A DNA stretch of 64,000 bases from NCBI GenBank assembly GCA_017502845.1, contig JAFVUE010000004.1, positions 62,001 to 126,000 on the forward strand, read 5' to 3'. Both the position numbers and the translations under genes were made by a program. The notes under the pieces were generated by a model. The model worked only from the letters and a program-made list of their open reading frames with translations, was not told the DNA's origin and made no database searches. Source of the stretch: Clostridia bacterium. Lineage in GTDB: Bacteria; Bacillota; Clostridia; UMGS1810. Below are positions 42,663 to 50,719 of this stretch, piece after piece (positions within the stretch are counted from its first letter, which is position 1; the number at the start of each line of letters is the position of its first letter).

Positions 42663-43107
42663 GCCTCCCTTGTGTAAAGGGAGGTGGGTTGCGAAGCAAC
42701 TCGGAGGGATTGTAATGGACTATAAACACAACAAAGAAATTGTACCACTCGCAAAAACATTACGAAAGAATATGACAAAAGAAGAAAAGCATCTTTGGTA
42801 TGATTACTTAAGAGAATACCCTGTCAGATTTATACGACAGAAAGTTATAGGCAAATACATTGTTGATTTTTACTGTGCAAAAGCAAAAATTGTTATTGAA
42901 TTGGATGGCTCTCAGCATTACGAGGATAAAGGAATAGAAAAAGATGCTTTGAGAACAGAGTTTTTAGAACAGTATGGATTAAAAGTTATAAGAATATCCA
43001 ATCTTGATATAATCAAAAACTTTGAGGAAGTATGTATGTTTATTGATAATGAAGTTAAGCAATCCCTCAGTCAACTTCGTTGACAGCTCCCTTTACACAT
43101 GGGAGCC
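42663..43107 (+). mobile_element. DUF559 cassette with roughly 50-bp structured inverted repeats
   Basis: Left repeat 42663-42712 and right repeat 43060-43107 are inverse copies of one design: hairpin 1 (CTCCCTTGTGTAAAGGGAG left; GCTCCC/GGGAGC right), hairpin 2 with differing but self-pairing stems (GTTGC-GAA-GCAAC left, GTCAAC-GAA-GTTGAC right), then (A/G)AGGGATTG pointing inward. The gene fits exactly between: the left repeat supplies its ribosome site and the right repeat supplies its last codons, its stop and a terminator. A solo copy of the repeat is at 53769-53819. No target duplication was seen. Confidence 0.7.
42715..43083 (+). CDS. DUF559 (Vsr/endonuclease-like) protein
   Basis: 122 residues from ATG 42715, with GGAGGGATTGTA of the left repeat as ribosome site. 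DUF559 proteins have a Vsr/PD-(D/E)xK-like nuclease fold: here LRKNMTKEEKHLWYDYLR, VRFIRQKVIGKYIVDFYCAKAKIVIELDGSQHY (catalytic Asp in VDFYC and Glu-Leu-Asp-Gly) and GLKVIRISN. The last residues QSLSQLR are encoded by the right inverted repeat. Role unknown; a DNA-nicking function that moves the cassette or its repeats would fit the layout but is inferred. Confidence 0.88.
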   Translation: MDYKHNKEIVPLAKTLRKNMTKEEKHLWYDYLREYPVRFIRQKVIGKYIVDFYCAKAKIVIELDGSQHYEDKGIEKDALRTEFLEQYGLKVIRISNLDIIKNFEEVCMFIDNEVKQSLSQLR

Positions 43108-43114
43108 TTTTTTA
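43085..43114 (+). terminator. Terminator formed by the right cassette repeat
   Basis: GCTCCC / GGGAGC stem with a nine-base loop and CTTTTTTT, directly after the DUF559 stop. Confidence 0.8.
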
Positions 43115-43139
43115 TGTTCGTGCTTTTATAACAATACAC

Positions 43140-43168
43140 TTGATATTTTATAAAATCTGTGCTATAAT
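43140..43168 (+). promoter_or_regulatory. Promoter of structured RNA copy B
   Basis: TTGATA, 17 bases, TATAAT; the -10 box ends seven bases before G43175, the same geometry as copy A. Confidence 0.85.
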
Positions 43169-43174
43169 AACTAT

Positions 43175-43413
43175 GCCAAACAAATTTAATATTAGATTAG
43201 TTACGTGCGTTTTTATTTTGGTAAAAGCGTGTACTTTTTTATGCACTAACTAATGCTAATGAATTTGTTTGGCGACAATTCGGAGTACGCGTTTTTCATG
43301 CGCTGACTTTGAGTTGGCGCATTTTTTAATTTATAAGGACAAGTGTTCCTGAGGTTGTCTACACCACGCATTCGATTATACAAAAGCGGACGGGATAATC
43401 CCGTCCGCTTTTG
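43175..43413 (+). ncRNA. Structured non-coding RNA, copy B, unassigned class
   Basis: About 239 nt. It shares with copy A the closing helix GCCAAACAAATT / AATTTGTTTGGC, the inner GTACTTTTTTA, and the 61-base block with hairpin ATGCGC / GCGCAT (one base differs). Other helices keep the pairing with new bases: inner helix TTAG-ATTAGTTA / TAACTAAT-CTAA, apical GTTTTTA / TAAAAGC, small hairpin AGGA / TCCT, terminator GCGGACGGG / CCCGTCCGC. The aconitase gene downstream has its own promoter after the RNA terminator, so this is not a leader of that gene. Confidence 0.85.
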
Positions 43414-43437
43414 TGTGTTTTTATATTCGGCTAAATC

Positions 43438-43466
43438 TTGACAAAATCTATATTTTTTTATACAAT
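43438..43466 (+). promoter_or_regulatory. Promoter of the aconitase gene
   Basis: TTGACA, 17 bases, TACAAT, 32 bases before the TTG start. Confidence 0.8.
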
Positions 43467-43498
43467 ATAACGTAAGACTAAAGTGGGAGGAAATTACA

Positions 43499-45418
43499 TT
43501 GAATATTACACAGAAAATTATTAAAAATCATCTTGTGTCAGGTAATATGGTTGCAGGTGAGGAAATCTCTATCCGTATTGACCAGACACTTACACAGGAC
43601 TCCACAGGTACTATGGCGTATCTGGAGTTTGAGGCAATCGGTATTCCAAGAGTAAAGACAAAGAAATCTGTTGCATACATTGACCACAATACTCTTCAGT
43701 CCGGATTCGAGAATGCTGATGACCACAAATATATTCAGACAGTTACGAAGAAACACGGTATCCATTTTTCACGTCCCGGTAACGGTATCTGCCATCAGGT
43801 ACACCTTGAGAGATTCGGTGTCCCCGGTATGACACTCCTCGGCTCTGACAGCCACACACCTACAGGCGGCGGTATCGGTATGCTCGCAATCGGTGCAGGT
43901 GGTATGGACGTTGCTGTTGCAATGGGCGGCGGTGCATATTACCTTACTATGCCCAAAGTTGTTAAAGTAAATCTTACAGGCAAACTCAATCCCTGGGTTG
44001 CCGCAAAAGATATTATTCTCGAAGTTCTCCGCAGATTAAGCGTTAAAGGCGGCGTTGGTAAAGTTATCGAGTACGTTGGCGAGGGCGTTAAATCCCTGAC
44101 AGTTCCCGAACGTGCTACAATCACAAATATGGGTGCAGAACTCGGTGCGACCACATCTGTATTCCCCAGTGATGAAACAACAAGAGCATTCCTCAAAGCA
44201 CAGGGCAGAGAAGAAGATTACACAGAGATTCTTCCCGATGCTGATGCTACTTATGATGAAGAACTCACAATCGACCTTTCAACTCTTGCACCTATGGCGG
44301 CAAAACCCCATATGCCCGATAATGTTGATACTATCACAAATATCGGTCCCATCAAGGTTGATCAGGTTGCAATCGGTTCATGCACAAACTCATCTTATAT
44401 GGATATGATGAAAGTTGCCAGAATCTTAAAAGGTAACACAGTTCACGAGGATGTAAGCTTGGTTATTGCTCCCGGTTCAAAGCAGGTACTCAATATGCTT
44501 TCACAGAACGGCGCTCTTGCTGATATGATTGCTGCAGGTGCGAGAATTCTTGAATCTGCTTGTGGTCCCTGTATCGGTATGGGACAGTCTCCCAAGACAG
44601 ATGCGATTTCACTTCGTACATTCAACCGTAACTTTGAGGGCAGAAGCGGAACAGTTTCCGCACAGGTTTACCTCGTAAGCCCCGAGGTTGCTGCAATCTC
44701 TGCTATCAAAGGTGTGCTGACAGACCCAAGAGAACTTGATATGTCAAACATCATTGATATGCCCGAGAAATTCTTAATCAACGACAATATGGTAGTAGAA
44801 CCCGCTCCCGAGGGTAACGATGTAGAGGTTGTACGTGGCCCTAACATCAAACCGTTCCCCGTGAATGTGGCGCTCCCCGAAAACCTTAAAGGCAAATCGC
44901 TCATCAAGGTTGAGGACAATATCACAACAGACCACATTATGCCCTCAAATGCTAAACTTCTGCCTTACCGTTCGAATGTTCCTTATCTTTCAGAATATTG
45001 CCTTACACCCTGCGATCCCGAATTCCCCGCACGTGCTAAAGAGAACGGCGGCGGATTCATCATCGGCGGTTCAAACTACGGTCAGGGTTCAAGCCGTGAA
45101 CACGCAGCACTTGCTCCCCTGTATCTCGGTATCAAGGCAGTTATAGTTAAGTCCTTTGCACGTATTCATATGGCAAACCTTATCAACTCCGGTATTCTCC
45201 CGCTCGTTCTTGAGAATGAGGCGGATTATGACCGCATTGATATGATGGACGAACTCGCAATTGACGATGTTCGCACACAGCTTACATCAGGCAACAAGAT
45301 TGTAGTTAAGAATATTACAAAAGGTATAGAAATCCCCACAATCATCAATGTATCCGACAGACAGAAGGATATGCTCCTTGCCGGTGGATTGCTCAACTAT
45401 ACAAGAGAAAATAACTAA
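43499..45418 (+). CDS. Aconitate hydratase
   Basis: 639 residues, the length of the compact clostridial aconitase. The start is a TTG at 43499 with GGGAGG eight bases upstream. Cluster cysteines: GSCTNSS (about 294) and ACGPCIGMGQ (about 354 and 357). Other signatures: GSDSHTPTGGG, DNITTDHIMPS and the swivel-domain motif GGSNYGQGSSREHAA. It interconverts citrate and isocitrate, probably for glutamate synthesis in an incomplete oxidative branch. Isocitrate dehydrogenase and citrate synthase genes are not in the window. A 3-isopropylmalate or homoaconitase assignment is less likely because both domains are fused. Confidence 0.93.
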   Translation: MNITQKIIKNHLVSGNMVAGEEISIRIDQTLTQDSTGTMAYLEFEAIGIPRVKTKKSVAYIDHNTLQSGFENADDHKYIQTVTKKHGIHFSRPGNGICHQVHLERFGVPGMTLLGSDSHTPTGGGIGMLAIGAGGMDVAVAMGGGAYYLTMPKVVKVNLTGKLNPWVAAKDIILEVLRRLSVKGGVGKVIEYVGEGVKSLTVPERATITNMGAELGATTSVFPSDETTRAFLKAQGREEDYTEILPDADATYDEELTIDLSTLAPMAAKPHMPDNVDTITNIGPIKVDQVAIGSCTNSSYMDMMKVARILKGNTVHEDVSLVIAPGSKQVLNMLSQNGALADMIAAGARILESACGPCIGMGQSPKTDAISLRTFNRNFEGRSGTVSAQVYLVSPEVAAISAIKGVLTDPRELDMSNIIDMPEKFLINDNMVVEPAPEGNDVEVVRGPNIKPFPVNVALPENLKGKSLIKVEDNITTDHIMPSNAKLLPYRSNVPYLSEYCLTPCDPEFPARAKENGGGFIIGGSNYGQGSSREHAALAPLYLGIKAVIVKSFARIHMANLINSGILPLVLENEADYDRIDMMDELAIDDVRTQLTSGNKIVVKNITKGIEIPTIINVSDRQKDMLLAGGLLNYTRENN

Positions 45419-45439
45419 TTTACCTAAAGGAGAATTCCT

Positions 45440-45865
45440 ATGGAAGCAAAACTCAAAAAAGGCGCACTTGGTTATAAATCCAAAGAGGTAGAGGCGTATC
45501 TTATAGAAATGTCCAACAAATACCTTGCCGATATTAAAGAGAAAGACGAACAGATTGCAAAATTAAATGCGAAGATCGAACGTCTTGAGGGCAAGATAGA
45601 CGGTTATGAGGAAGAACGTCTTTCCGTTGCTGATGCACTTGTTAAGGCACAGAAAGAAGCCCAGGATATTTTGGATGCCGCAGTAACTGAGGCAGAGGCA
45701 CAGCGCGAGAAAATCCGTAAGGATTGCGATATCTTGAATAAAAAGATTGACGAAGCCAAGGACACTCTCGCCGCTTTGCAGAAAGATGCCCTTAAAGTTA
45801 TGGAAGATTACAAAGCAGTAGTTGAGGAATTCACAGATTTTTCAGGTATCGGGGATGAAGATTGA
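45440..45865 (+). CDS. DivIVA-like coiled-coil protein
   Basis: 141 residues, AAAGGAG upstream. The first 30 residues (KKGALGYKSKEVEAYLIEMSNKY) resemble the membrane-binding DivIVA head, which senses curved membrane; the rest is a continuous coiled coil (about 32-125) rich in Lys, Glu and Ala. It could be a small DivIVA/GpsB-type scaffold of cell division or growth. Its last 11 bases overlap ispE. Confidence 0.7.
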   Translation: MEAKLKKGALGYKSKEVEAYLIEMSNKYLADIKEKDEQIAKLNAKIERLEGKIDGYEEERLSVADALVKAQKEAQDILDAAVTEAEAQREKIRKDCDILNKKIDEAKDTLAALQKDALKVMEDYKAVVEEFTDFSGIGDED

Positions 45866-46694
45866 AGGACGCGCCAAGATAAACTTGGCACTATCCGTGG
45901 AGGGACTTCTGGAGAACGGTTATCATCGGGTAAAGATGATAATGCAGGAGATAGCCCTTTGCGACGAAATCTCGTTGGAATTTGGAAAAAGTGGTGTAAA
46001 CCTTTCCTGCAACGTTTCGCAAATTCCCACAGACAGTAGAAATATCGCCTACCGCGCGGCAGAACTTTTTTATGCTGTTACGGGCATTGACGACGGTGTT
46101 AATATTCATATCGAAAAGGTTATCCCCTCCGAGGCAGGTCTTGGCGGCGGAAGTGCTGACGGAGCCGCTGTGCTCAAAGGTATGAATGAACATTATGGCA
46201 ACCCGATTCCCTATGGCGAACTGATTTCTCTCGGTGCAAAGATCGGTGCTGATGTTTCTTTTTGTATAATGGGCGGAACGGCACTTGCAGAGGGTATCGG
46301 CGAAGTGCTTACTCCAATTGATAGTAAAGTAAAAGCGGATATCCTTATAGTCAAACCCGATGTGGGCATCTCAACACCATGGGCGTATAAACGTCTTGAT
46401 GAAGTTGGCTGTACACCTTGCGATGTGGATAGTGTTGTATCTGCTCTTGAAAAAGGAGATACAAAAGAACTTTGCAGGAGTATGGCAAACACTTTTGAAA
46501 TCGTTGTACCCGAGGTTGCTCCGGAAATAGATGCGATAAAATCAAAACTCATCGGATACGGTGCACTCGGCGCGATGATGAGCGGCAGTGGAACAGCAGT
46601 TTTTGGAATATTTGACGATGCGGACACACTTGAACGTGCCTGTGAAGATTTTAGAGATAACTATCCATATGTGTTCAAATCAAAGATGCTGTAA
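45855..46694 (+). CDS. ispE: IspE, 4-diphosphocytidyl-2-C-methyl-D-erythritol kinase
   Basis: 279 residues from ATG 45855, which begins the family sequence (GRAKINLALSVEGLLENGYH) and overlaps the previous gene by 11 bases. GHMP-kinase motifs: PSEAGLGGGSADGAAVL (ATP-binding glycine loop) and the C-terminal GALGAMMSGSGTAVFGIF. It phosphorylates the C2 hydroxyl of CDP-methylerythritol in the MEP pathway, upstream of IspG (15591). Confidence 0.95.
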   Translation: MKIEGRAKINLALSVEGLLENGYHRVKMIMQEIALCDEISLEFGKSGVNLSCNVSQIPTDSRNIAYRAAELFYAVTGIDDGVNIHIEKVIPSEAGLGGGSADGAAVLKGMNEHYGNPIPYGELISLGAKIGADVSFCIMGGTALAEGIGEVLTPIDSKVKADILIVKPDVGISTPWAYKRLDEVGCTPCDVDSVVSALEKGDTKELCRSMANTFEIVVPEVAPEIDAIKSKLIGYGALGAMMSGSGTAVFGIFDDADTLERACEDFRDNYPYVFKSKML

Positions 46695-46720
46695 TTTTAT
46701 AGATAATAAGGAGAAATACC

Positions 46721-46990
46721 ATGAAGAAGATCAAAATTGTGCTCGTATTTTCACTTGTTGCAGTTTTGGTATTCCTTTCGGGATGCGCCATGAGCAATAA
46801 ACCATGTGAATATTGCGGCGATACTCCCACCAAAGGGTATACCACATCAGATGATAAAAAGTTTTATGTGTGCCGGGACTGCAGCTCTGAATGTATGTTC
46901 TGCGGAGACAGAGCCACAAAGCATTATACAAATTTGCTTGGTATGGAAATGTTTGTTTGCAGAGATTGTTATAACGAAATCGTAGATTAA
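46721..46990 (+). CDS. Lipoprotein with two CxxC...CxxC zinc-ribbon motifs
   Basis: 89 residues, AAGGAG upstream. Lipoprotein signal (MKKIKIVLVFSLVAVLVF) with lipobox LSGC. The mature part is two tandem four-cysteine modules, CEYCGDTPTKGY...CRDC and CMFCGDRATKHY...CRDC, separated by about 18 residues. A zinc ribbon outside the cell membrane is unusual; redox or metal binding is possible. No family recognised. Confidence 0.8.
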   Translation: MKKIKIVLVFSLVAVLVFLSGCAMSNKPCEYCGDTPTKGYTTSDDKKFYVCRDCSSECMFCGDRATKHYTNLLGMEMFVCRDCYNEIVD

Positions 46991-46991
46991 C

Positions 46992-47052
46992 AAAAACCGA
47001 TACTGTAAGGCGTATCCCTATGGAGCACTGCCTTAAAGTATCGGCTTTTTAT
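46992..47052 (+). terminator. Terminator after the zinc-ribbon lipoprotein gene
   Basis: Outer stem CCGATACT / AGTATCGG, inner TAAGGC / GCCTTA, then TTTTT. The loop holds TCCCTATGGAGCAC, shared with the RNase J leader (59900 area). Confidence 0.82.
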
Positions 47053-47057
47053 GGCTA

Positions 47058-47087
47058 TTGACAACACGCACATTTCGGTAGTATAAT
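47058..47087 (+). promoter_or_regulatory. Promoter of the 47140 lipoprotein gene
   Basis: TTGACA, 18 bases, TATAAT. Confidence 0.75.
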
Positions 47088-47139
47088 GTGGACGTTACTA
47101 ATATATTTATATGGATATATTTATATGGAGGATAGGAAT

Positions 47140-47598
47140 ATGAATGTGAAAAGAATTTTAAGCGTACTTTTGATAATGTGCATGGCGTTTGCTGTTGTTG
47201 GTTGTAACAAAAAAGTTGATTATAACAAAGTAAAATGGGAGGGCTATGATGAAGCGCCTTTCCTGGAAATGCTTGAAAAAGGTGTTCCTGATATGCTTGA
47301 CCCTGATGATGACACTATCGAGGTAGATGTTTCTGTAAAAGAAGGATGGGAAGAATCAGATACTCTGGATGAAGAAACTCTTGAAGACGGATGTAAAGCC
47401 GTAACATATGAGATAAATGCGTCAAACGACAAACAATCTGTGAAATTCTATTTCCTTATGGAATACGATAAGGATTCAGATGCTCTTATTGCGAGAGAAG
47501 CGATTGTATTACAGGATGGCGGAGGCAGAAAAACATACGATGTTAAGGACACAGAAGATGCTCTTTACGAGTTGAAAGATTCTATGGATAGCAAATAA
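47140..47598 (+). CDS. Lipoprotein of unknown function (paralogue of 47751)
   Basis: 152 residues from ATG 47140 with GGAGGATAGG upstream. Signal peptide MNVKRILSVLLIMCMAFAV and lipobox VVGC. The mature part contains APFLEMLEKGVPDMLDPDDDTIEVDVSVKEGWEES and a SVKFYFLMEYDKDSD strand pair. The next lipoprotein has the same sequence blocks (PFIELLQTGIPRMLDPDNDTM, MKLYFFMEYDVE), so the two are recent tandem paralogues. Function unknown. Confidence 0.8.
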   Translation: MNVKRILSVLLIMCMAFAVVGCNKKVDYNKVKWEGYDEAPFLEMLEKGVPDMLDPDDDTIEVDVSVKEGWEESDTLDEETLEDGCKAVTYEINASNDKQSVKFYFLMEYDKDSDALIAREAIVLQDGGGRKTYDVKDTEDALYELKDSMDSK

Positions 47599-47621
47599 TT
47601 CAACCACAATGGAGAAAGTTT

Positions 47622-47702
47622 ATGAACGGATTGATTACCGGCGCGGTCTTCTCATTCTGTGTAATGAGCAGAATGGTAACTTTGGGACGTTTTGAAGGAT
47701 AA
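47622..47702 (+). CDS. Possible 26-residue small protein
   Basis: GGAGAAAG stands seven bases before an ATG that opens a 26-codon frame (NGLITGAVFSFCVMSRMV...) ending in TAA. The peptide is hydrophobic. The ribosome site and position between two lipoprotein genes make it plausible, but length is too short to be sure. Confidence 0.3.
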   Translation: MNGLITGAVFSFCVMSRMVTLGRFEG

Positions 47703-47750
47703 ACGTCATTATGTGTTCAAATCAAAGATGGTATAGCAGGAGTATTTCTT

Positions 47751-48311
47751 ATGAGAAAAAGAAGGATAATAAGTATACTGTTAATTATGTGTATGGCGCT
47801 TTCATTTACCGGATGTGCCCAAATCTCCGAGTATGGTCGTAATTTTATTAAGTATATTTACAATTATGGTAAAAAGACTGAACGAAGTCAGGAAGATATC
47901 AACGGCGAAGTAGTAAAAGAAGCGGTATATCAGGTTGACTTTGAAGTGGCGCAATACGAACGCTATCCGAATGTGCCTTTTATAGAACTTCTGCAGACAG
48001 GTATTCCCAGGATGCTTGATCCTGATAACGATACAATGAAGGCAACGATTATAGTAATAGAAGACTGGTCAGAATCATCTGTCCTCAATGTTGAAACAAA
48101 CCTTTCCAACCCCATGAACAGAGCAGTAACTTACGTTGGCGATGTTTCCACCGACCAGATGACAATGAAACTGTATTTCTTTATGGAGTATGATGTAGAG
48201 AGAAAAGTTATGGTGTCAAAAGGCGGTAAAGTTGTTGTTGATGATATGGTGGAAGAGGTTGACGCAGCAGAGATAGAATCAACGCTTGATGATATTATGA
48301 GCAGTATGTAA
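47751..48311 (+). CDS. Lipoprotein of unknown function (paralogue of 47140)
   Basis: 186 residues. Lipoprotein signal MRKRRIISILLIMCMALSF with lipobox FTGC, then an extra 45-residue charged segment not present in its paralogue, then the shared domain (FIELLQTGIPRMLDPDNDTM, EDWSESSVLNVE, MKLYFFMEYDVERK). GCAGGAG lies nine bases upstream. A 21-base copy of the 3' end of ispE stands just before it (47710-47730). Confidence 0.8.
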   Translation: MRKRRIISILLIMCMALSFTGCAQISEYGRNFIKYIYNYGKKTERSQEDINGEVVKEAVYQVDFEVAQYERYPNVPFIELLQTGIPRMLDPDNDTMKATIIVIEDWSESSVLNVETNLSNPMNRAVTYVGDVSTDQMTMKLYFFMEYDVERKVMVSKGGKVVVDDMVEEVDAAEIESTLDDIMSSM

Positions 48312-48326
48312 AATTAATTAAAATAC

Positions 48327-48363
48327 AAAAGCCCGATATTCCCCAGAGTATCGGGCTTTTTAT
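48327..48363 (+). terminator. Terminator after the 47751 lipoprotein gene
   Basis: AAAAGCCCGATA / TATCGGGCTTTTT stem. Confidence 0.85.
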
Positions 48364-48399
48364 TGTGTTGAAAAATCTCGCCAAGGATATTTCTATAAT

Positions 48400-48438
48400 A
48401 AAAAAACAACGGATGTTCTTTAAGAACATCCGTTGCTG
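48400..48438 (-). terminator. Terminator after the solute-binding protein gene
   Basis: Minus strand AACGGATGTTCTT / AAGAACATCCGTT stem followed by GTTTTTTT. Confidence 0.88.
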
Positions 48439-48457
48439 TGAAATCTTAAATCAAATA

Positions 48458-50020
48458 TCAGTTGGCCATAAATCTGTCATAAGCTGCCTGATAGATAGAG
48501 AGCATCTCGTCAAGACCACGGTTTCTCAATTCAGTCATATGTTTGCCGTAGTTTGAGATAGGTTCTGTTCCTATAACCATCTTTGTTACAACTTCGCTTT
48601 CATATGTCTTGATAATACCCTGGATTTCGGTGAGTTTTGCTTTCTCGTCAGCTGTGAGAGGCCACTCAAGAGTCATAAGACGTGTGTCGCCTTCATCCCA
48701 GACAATAGAAGCATCTTTCTGCTGAGGTGTGCCGTACTGTGCTGCTGCATAAGCTTCAGCATCAACGATTTTTGCAGGATAATCATGAGCAACGTCGGCA
48801 TAGAGTCCAAGTGCCTGGAGACGTGATTTGCCGTCGGGATTGTTTGTAACGAAATCGGTAAGTTTGTATTCGCCGTTTTCAATCACATAAGATTTGCCTT
48901 CAATACCCCAGTTCTGGAGGATTGTACCTTCTTCGCTGTAGAGGTAATCCATAAATCTGAATGCAACGTCAAGGTTAGCACATTTTGTTGTGATTACAGA
49001 ACCTGTATCTGTAGAAGTTCTTCTTGTGAAGTCCATAGGAATGTAGTTGGGAGCACCTGCTTCTTTTGAGGGCCAGGGAGCAGCAACCAGGTTGTAGTTG
49101 GGGTCTGCCTGACCTGCTGTGAGGTATGTACCCATACCACTTCCAACATATGCAATACAAGCACCGGAAGTACCGTTTGTCATGTAAGCGTCCTGTGTGG
49201 CCTTTTCAAGTGCGGGATATTCGCTGTCAAGGAGGCCTTCTTTGTACCATTTGTTCATTTCAGTAACAAATGCTTTGTATTCGGGCTGCATAAAGCCGTA
49301 AACAACTTTGCCGTTCTTTACATAGATACCGCTTCTTGTGCCGAAAGCACCTGCAAACTGTTTGAATGCAGCAGCTTTGTAATCAGCAAAGGGAATCTCG
49401 TCAGCTTTTCCGTTGCCGTTGGGGTCCTGAGTCTTGAATGCTTTAAGAACGGTGTACCACTCATCAATTGTGGTAGGCATCTCGAGATTAAGTTTGTCAA
49501 GCCAGTCCTTACGGATCATAGGACCATAACATGCGTTAACTGAGGTGTCTTCTTTAACAGATGCGAAATAGAGCAATTTTCCGTCAACAGTACGGATAGA
49601 TCTATCTACGTCGGGATTTTCTGCAAGAACTTTTGAGTATGTAGGCAATTTATCCATCTTGTCTGTAAGGTCAACGATGACGCCGTCATTGAGGGCACCC
49701 TCATAACCGCCGTTGTACTTGGAACCCCAGTTCCAGTGGATAATGTCTGTGTAATCGCCGGAAGCGATCATAATATTAAAGCTTTCTTCCCATGCAGCAG
49801 ATGAAGGGTGAACAAACTCAACTGTAATTCCGAGGTTCTCCTGGATTTTCATCATGCCTTCCAACTGACCGAAGTTATCCTGGCCGCCGGGACCACGCGC
49901 ACCCATCCATAATGTCAGGCTTCCTGTTGCGAGTTCCTCTTTCTCGCCGCCGCATCCTGCTAAGGCAGAAACTGTCAGCAAAGCAATGAGAGCAACACAA
50001 AGGATTTTTCTGAGTTTCAT
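48458..50020 (-). CDS. Extracellular solute-binding lipoprotein (carbohydrate ABC family 1)
   Basis: 520 residues. Lipoprotein signal MKLRKILCVALIALLTVS, lipobox LAGC. The sequence after it (LTLWMGARGPGGQDN...MMKIQENLGITVEF, GDYTDIIHWNWG, MIRKDWLDKLNLEMPTTIDEWYTVLKAFK) is that of family 1 solute-binding proteins of the LplA/YtcQ kind, which bind complex oligosaccharides for ABC importers. ABC permease genes, which usually follow, are absent, so it is an orphan binding protein serving permeases encoded elsewhere or acting as a sensor. GAGGT precedes the ATG. Confidence 0.9.
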   Translation of the reverse strand: MKLRKILCVALIALLTVSALAGCGGEKEELATGSLTLWMGARGPGGQDNFGQLEGMMKIQENLGITVEFVHPSSAAWEESFNIMIASGDYTDIIHWNWGSKYNGGYEGALNDGVIVDLTDKMDKLPTYSKVLAENPDVDRSIRTVDGKLLYFASVKEDTSVNACYGPMIRKDWLDKLNLEMPTTIDEWYTVLKAFKTQDPNGNGKADEIPFADYKAAAFKQFAGAFGTRSGIYVKNGKVVYGFMQPEYKAFVTEMNKWYKEGLLDSEYPALEKATQDAYMTNGTSGACIAYVGSGMGTYLTAGQADPNYNLVAAPWPSKEAGAPNYIPMDFTRRTSTDTGSVITTKCANLDVAFRFMDYLYSEEGTILQNWGIEGKSYVIENGEYKLTDFVTNNPDGKSRLQALGLYADVAHDYPAKIVDAEAYAAAQYGTPQQKDASIVWDEGDTRLMTLEWPLTADEKAKLTEIQGIIKTYESEVVTKMVIGTEPISNYGKHMTELRNRGLDEMLSIYQAAYDRFMAN

Positions 50021-50719
50021 GTTTTTACCTCATTTCTTAATAAAGTGTGTTTCTGGTTTCATTCTACATCATGAAAAGAAAAAAAGCAATATACAAATTA
50101 TAATATGTAGCCCAAAAACATTCAGAAGGCAAAAAATAAAACCCGAAAAGGACGTTTTTGAAATGTTGTGAAGTTGCCGGGGAATATCCTGCTGAAAACC
50201 GCTTATATATTATATATAAAAGGAAGCTTTTTTCAATTTGACGGAATTTCTCATCAAATTGCACAATTTAACAGGGGTATAACTGTACACAATATAAGAA
50301 AAAACAAAATGGAGCACAAAATTCAAAAAACAAATAAAAAAATCCTTGACAGTTTGCGATAAAAAATATAAAATATATTAGGTGGAAGAATGTGTATGCC
50401 TTTTTTGGATAGATACATAGGTGCTTATTTATATTATATATAATAGGTACACAAGTTTTGTTTCGGAACTTTTCTTCCCTTTATAATGGTTATAGCAAAA
50501 GTGTGTTGTCAGGATTTTTTCTAGGAAAATCCTTACTTTACATTTTTGTTACAACAATAAAATGTGCATTGACGAAGCAATCTGTGGATGCTATAATCAA
50601 TGCATAAACTAGAAGTTTTTCTAGTGATGTGTCTGGTTGTATATGAAAGAGATGCGGCCGGTTAACACTAAAAAACGTAATCTCTTTCAAAAAAATATTT
50701 TAAGGAGGCTTTGAGAATT
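50021..50719 (+). promoter_or_regulatory. 699-base upstream region of the second SLH gene
   Basis: No gene seen. Two promoter-like pairs face the SLH gene: TTGACA (50346)-17-TAAAAT and TTGACG (50569)-17-TATAAT (50592-50597). The downstream leader of about 115 bases has hairpins CTAGAA / TTCTAG and GAAAGAGAT / ATCTCTTTC just before AAGGAGG. Further upstream are a TATATATTATATATA palindrome (about 50202) and a CAATTTGA / TCAAATTG hairpin (about 50235). The arrangement suits a strongly expressed, stable mRNA. Confidence 0.6.
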
